Shown: one piece after another, positions 63,325 through 64,000 of the stretch | Numbering within the stretch: the first letter of the stretch is position 1 | How the letters are laid out: every line of letters starts with the position of its first letter | Assembly (NCBI GenBank): GCA_029552745.1 | Contig: JAKPDK010000167.1 | Location: forward strand, 199,973 to 263,972 | Length of the DNA stretch: 64,000 nt | DNA from: Candidatus Hydrogenedentota bacterium | GTDB lineage: Bacteria > Hydrogenedentota > Hydrogenedentia > Hydrogenedentales > SLHB01 | Reading direction: 5' to 3' | Position numbers and translations under genes: made by a program | Notes under the pieces: generated by a model | The model's input: the letters and a program-made list of their open reading frames with translations, nothing else | What the model was told of the DNA's origin: nothing | The model's database searches: none

Positions 63325-64000
63325 TCAGCCCTCCCAATCTACAAAGCGCCGTTTCGTCAATAGGTATAAGAAGAAGGGCCCGCCGAAAAGCGCCGTGATA
63401 ATGCCAATGGGAGTCTCGCCAACAAATGTCTTGCGTGCAATGATATCGCACATACAGAGAAACACACCGCCGGCAAACAGGCTGATAGGCATGAGCAACC
63501 GGTGCCGAGACCCTGTCAAGGCACGCACGGAGTGAGGCACAATCAAGCCGACAAATCCAATCGGTCCCACCGTAGACACAACAATGGCGGTCGCTAAAGA
63601 GCCCACGATGAACGTGACGGCCTGTAAGCGGCGCACATTGATTCCCCGTCCTGCAGCGAGTTCCACGTCAAACCCAATTTGATCCAATTTGGCGGCTTGC
63701 AGAAGTAAAACCAAGGCACATGGAATCGTGCCTACAGCCAACGTCTTGATATCGCGGTATCCAATAACGTCTACCCCACCCATAAGCCAACGGTCCATCA
63801 CCACCAGCATGTTGGGTTTTGCGAGGTATCGGAGAAATAGAATGCCGGCGTTCGCCAACATGCCCAGCGTCACTCCTGTAAGAAGCAACACCGCGGGTGA
63901 CATACGCGGATGACGTGCCGCCATCGCATAAATCGCCGCCATATCCAACAGGGCACATAGAAATGCTGCAAGCTGCACTCCCGAAATACCTACAATCCCG
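63325..64000 (-). CDS. FecCD/BtuC-family ABC transporter permease, N-terminus beyond the right edge
   Basis: The frame is open to the right edge (GIVGISGVQLAAFL and onward), so the N-terminal third is missing; about 225 codons are visible. The rest has the FecCD layout, including LLLTGVTLGMLANAG, RWLMGGVDVIGYRD, the conserved VGPIGFVGLIVPH loop that contacts the ATPase, and ETPIGIITALFGGPFFLYLL near the end. Such permeases import Fe(III)-siderophores, haem or cobalamin. The ATPase and binding protein should lie to the right of the window. Confidence 0.9.
   Translation of the reverse strand, partial: GIVGISGVQLAAFLCALLDMAAIYAMAARHPRMSPAVLLLTGVTLGMLANAGILFLRYLAKPNMLVVMDRWLMGGVDVIGYRDIKTLAVGTIPCALVLLLQAAKLDQIGFDVELAAGRGINVRRLQAVTFIVGSLATAIVVSTVGPIGFVGLIVPHSVRALTGSRHRLLMPISLFAGGVFLCMCDIIARKTFVGETPIGIITALFGGPFFLYLLTKRRFVDWEG

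Overview
The window looks like chromosome from an uncultivated, heterotrophic diderm bacterium. A PagL-like outer-membrane barrel, two probable lipoproteins and a LexA/UvrC/Gnd/aconitase core argue for a diderm. Many secreted carbohydrate-active proteins, TIM-barrel sugar isomerases and Gfo/Idh/MocA oxidoreductases, some with secretion signals, resemble gene content seen in Hydrogenedentota, Planctomycetota/PVC and similar candidate phyla. This placement is an inference from gene content and is weak. I see no rRNA, tRNA, insertion sequence, prophage or CRISPR array.

Layout. 1-3.7 kb: an edge-truncated six-hairpin glycosidase-like protein and an SLC12-type cation-chloride cotransporter. 4.5-12 kb: uvrC, translationally coupled to a secreted glycosidase-like gene, then a Tat-type sugar isomerase and a large anchored clan GH-A-like protein. 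12-16.6 kb: a DUF89 phosphatase, a DUF456 protein and a three-gene sugar/polyol operon (class II aldolase, SorE-like dehydrogenase, SrlD-like dehydrogenase). 17-22 kb: a secreted Gfo/Idh-like protein, cimA with an apgM-like phosphomutase, and rsmG with two parS sites. 22-28.5 kb: an ABC exporter operon with membrane-anchored partners, and aconitase. 29-33.4 kb: two tiny proteins, a methyltransferase and a membrane sulfatase, then a metallophosphoesterase. 33.6-39.2 kb: a BNR-type propeller, an orphan gene, a DUF4038-like hydrolase, and a Rieske protein with an AmrS-type radical SAM enzyme. 39.3-41.8 kb: a c-di-GMP group (receiver-PAS-GGDEF, M23 peptidase, PilZ). 41.9-46.1 kb: an Hsp70-like chaperone, rhaA and a ZIP transporter. 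46.5-53.3 kb: a plus-strand run of gnd, a sugar isomerase, a hydroxyacid dehydrogenase, purO, purB and a Gfo/Idh oxidoreductase. 53.3-57.2 kb: an AmaP-like protein, lexA and a secreted alpha/beta-hydrolase-like protein. 58.3-61.2 kb: a structured leader, an 81-aa protein and an XPB-N/WYL protein. 61.8-64 kb: a PagL-like barrel, a HEAT lipoprotein and a truncated FecCD permease.

Genes are tightly packed, with several convergent pairs separated by 2-3 nt. Intergenic islands hold a mosaic of palindromic repeats of three kinds: a unit of about 140 bp bounded by GTCATTGCGAGGAG and its complement, short GGGCGAGGCATGCCTCGCCC-type palindromes, and a CCCCCGCATGCGGGGG-type palindrome. Three islands end exactly 5 nt upstream of a predicted -35 box of the neighbouring minus-strand gene (SLC12-like transporter, class II aldolase, lexA). 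This is the least explained pattern here.

Functionally the window combines breakdown of complex, possibly rhamnose-containing, glycans with central carbon metabolism, purine synthesis, an SOS regulator with a candidate CTG-N10-CAG operator, and c-di-GMP signalling. Perfect parS sites beside rsmG hint that the region may be near the replication origin, although parAB are not in view.
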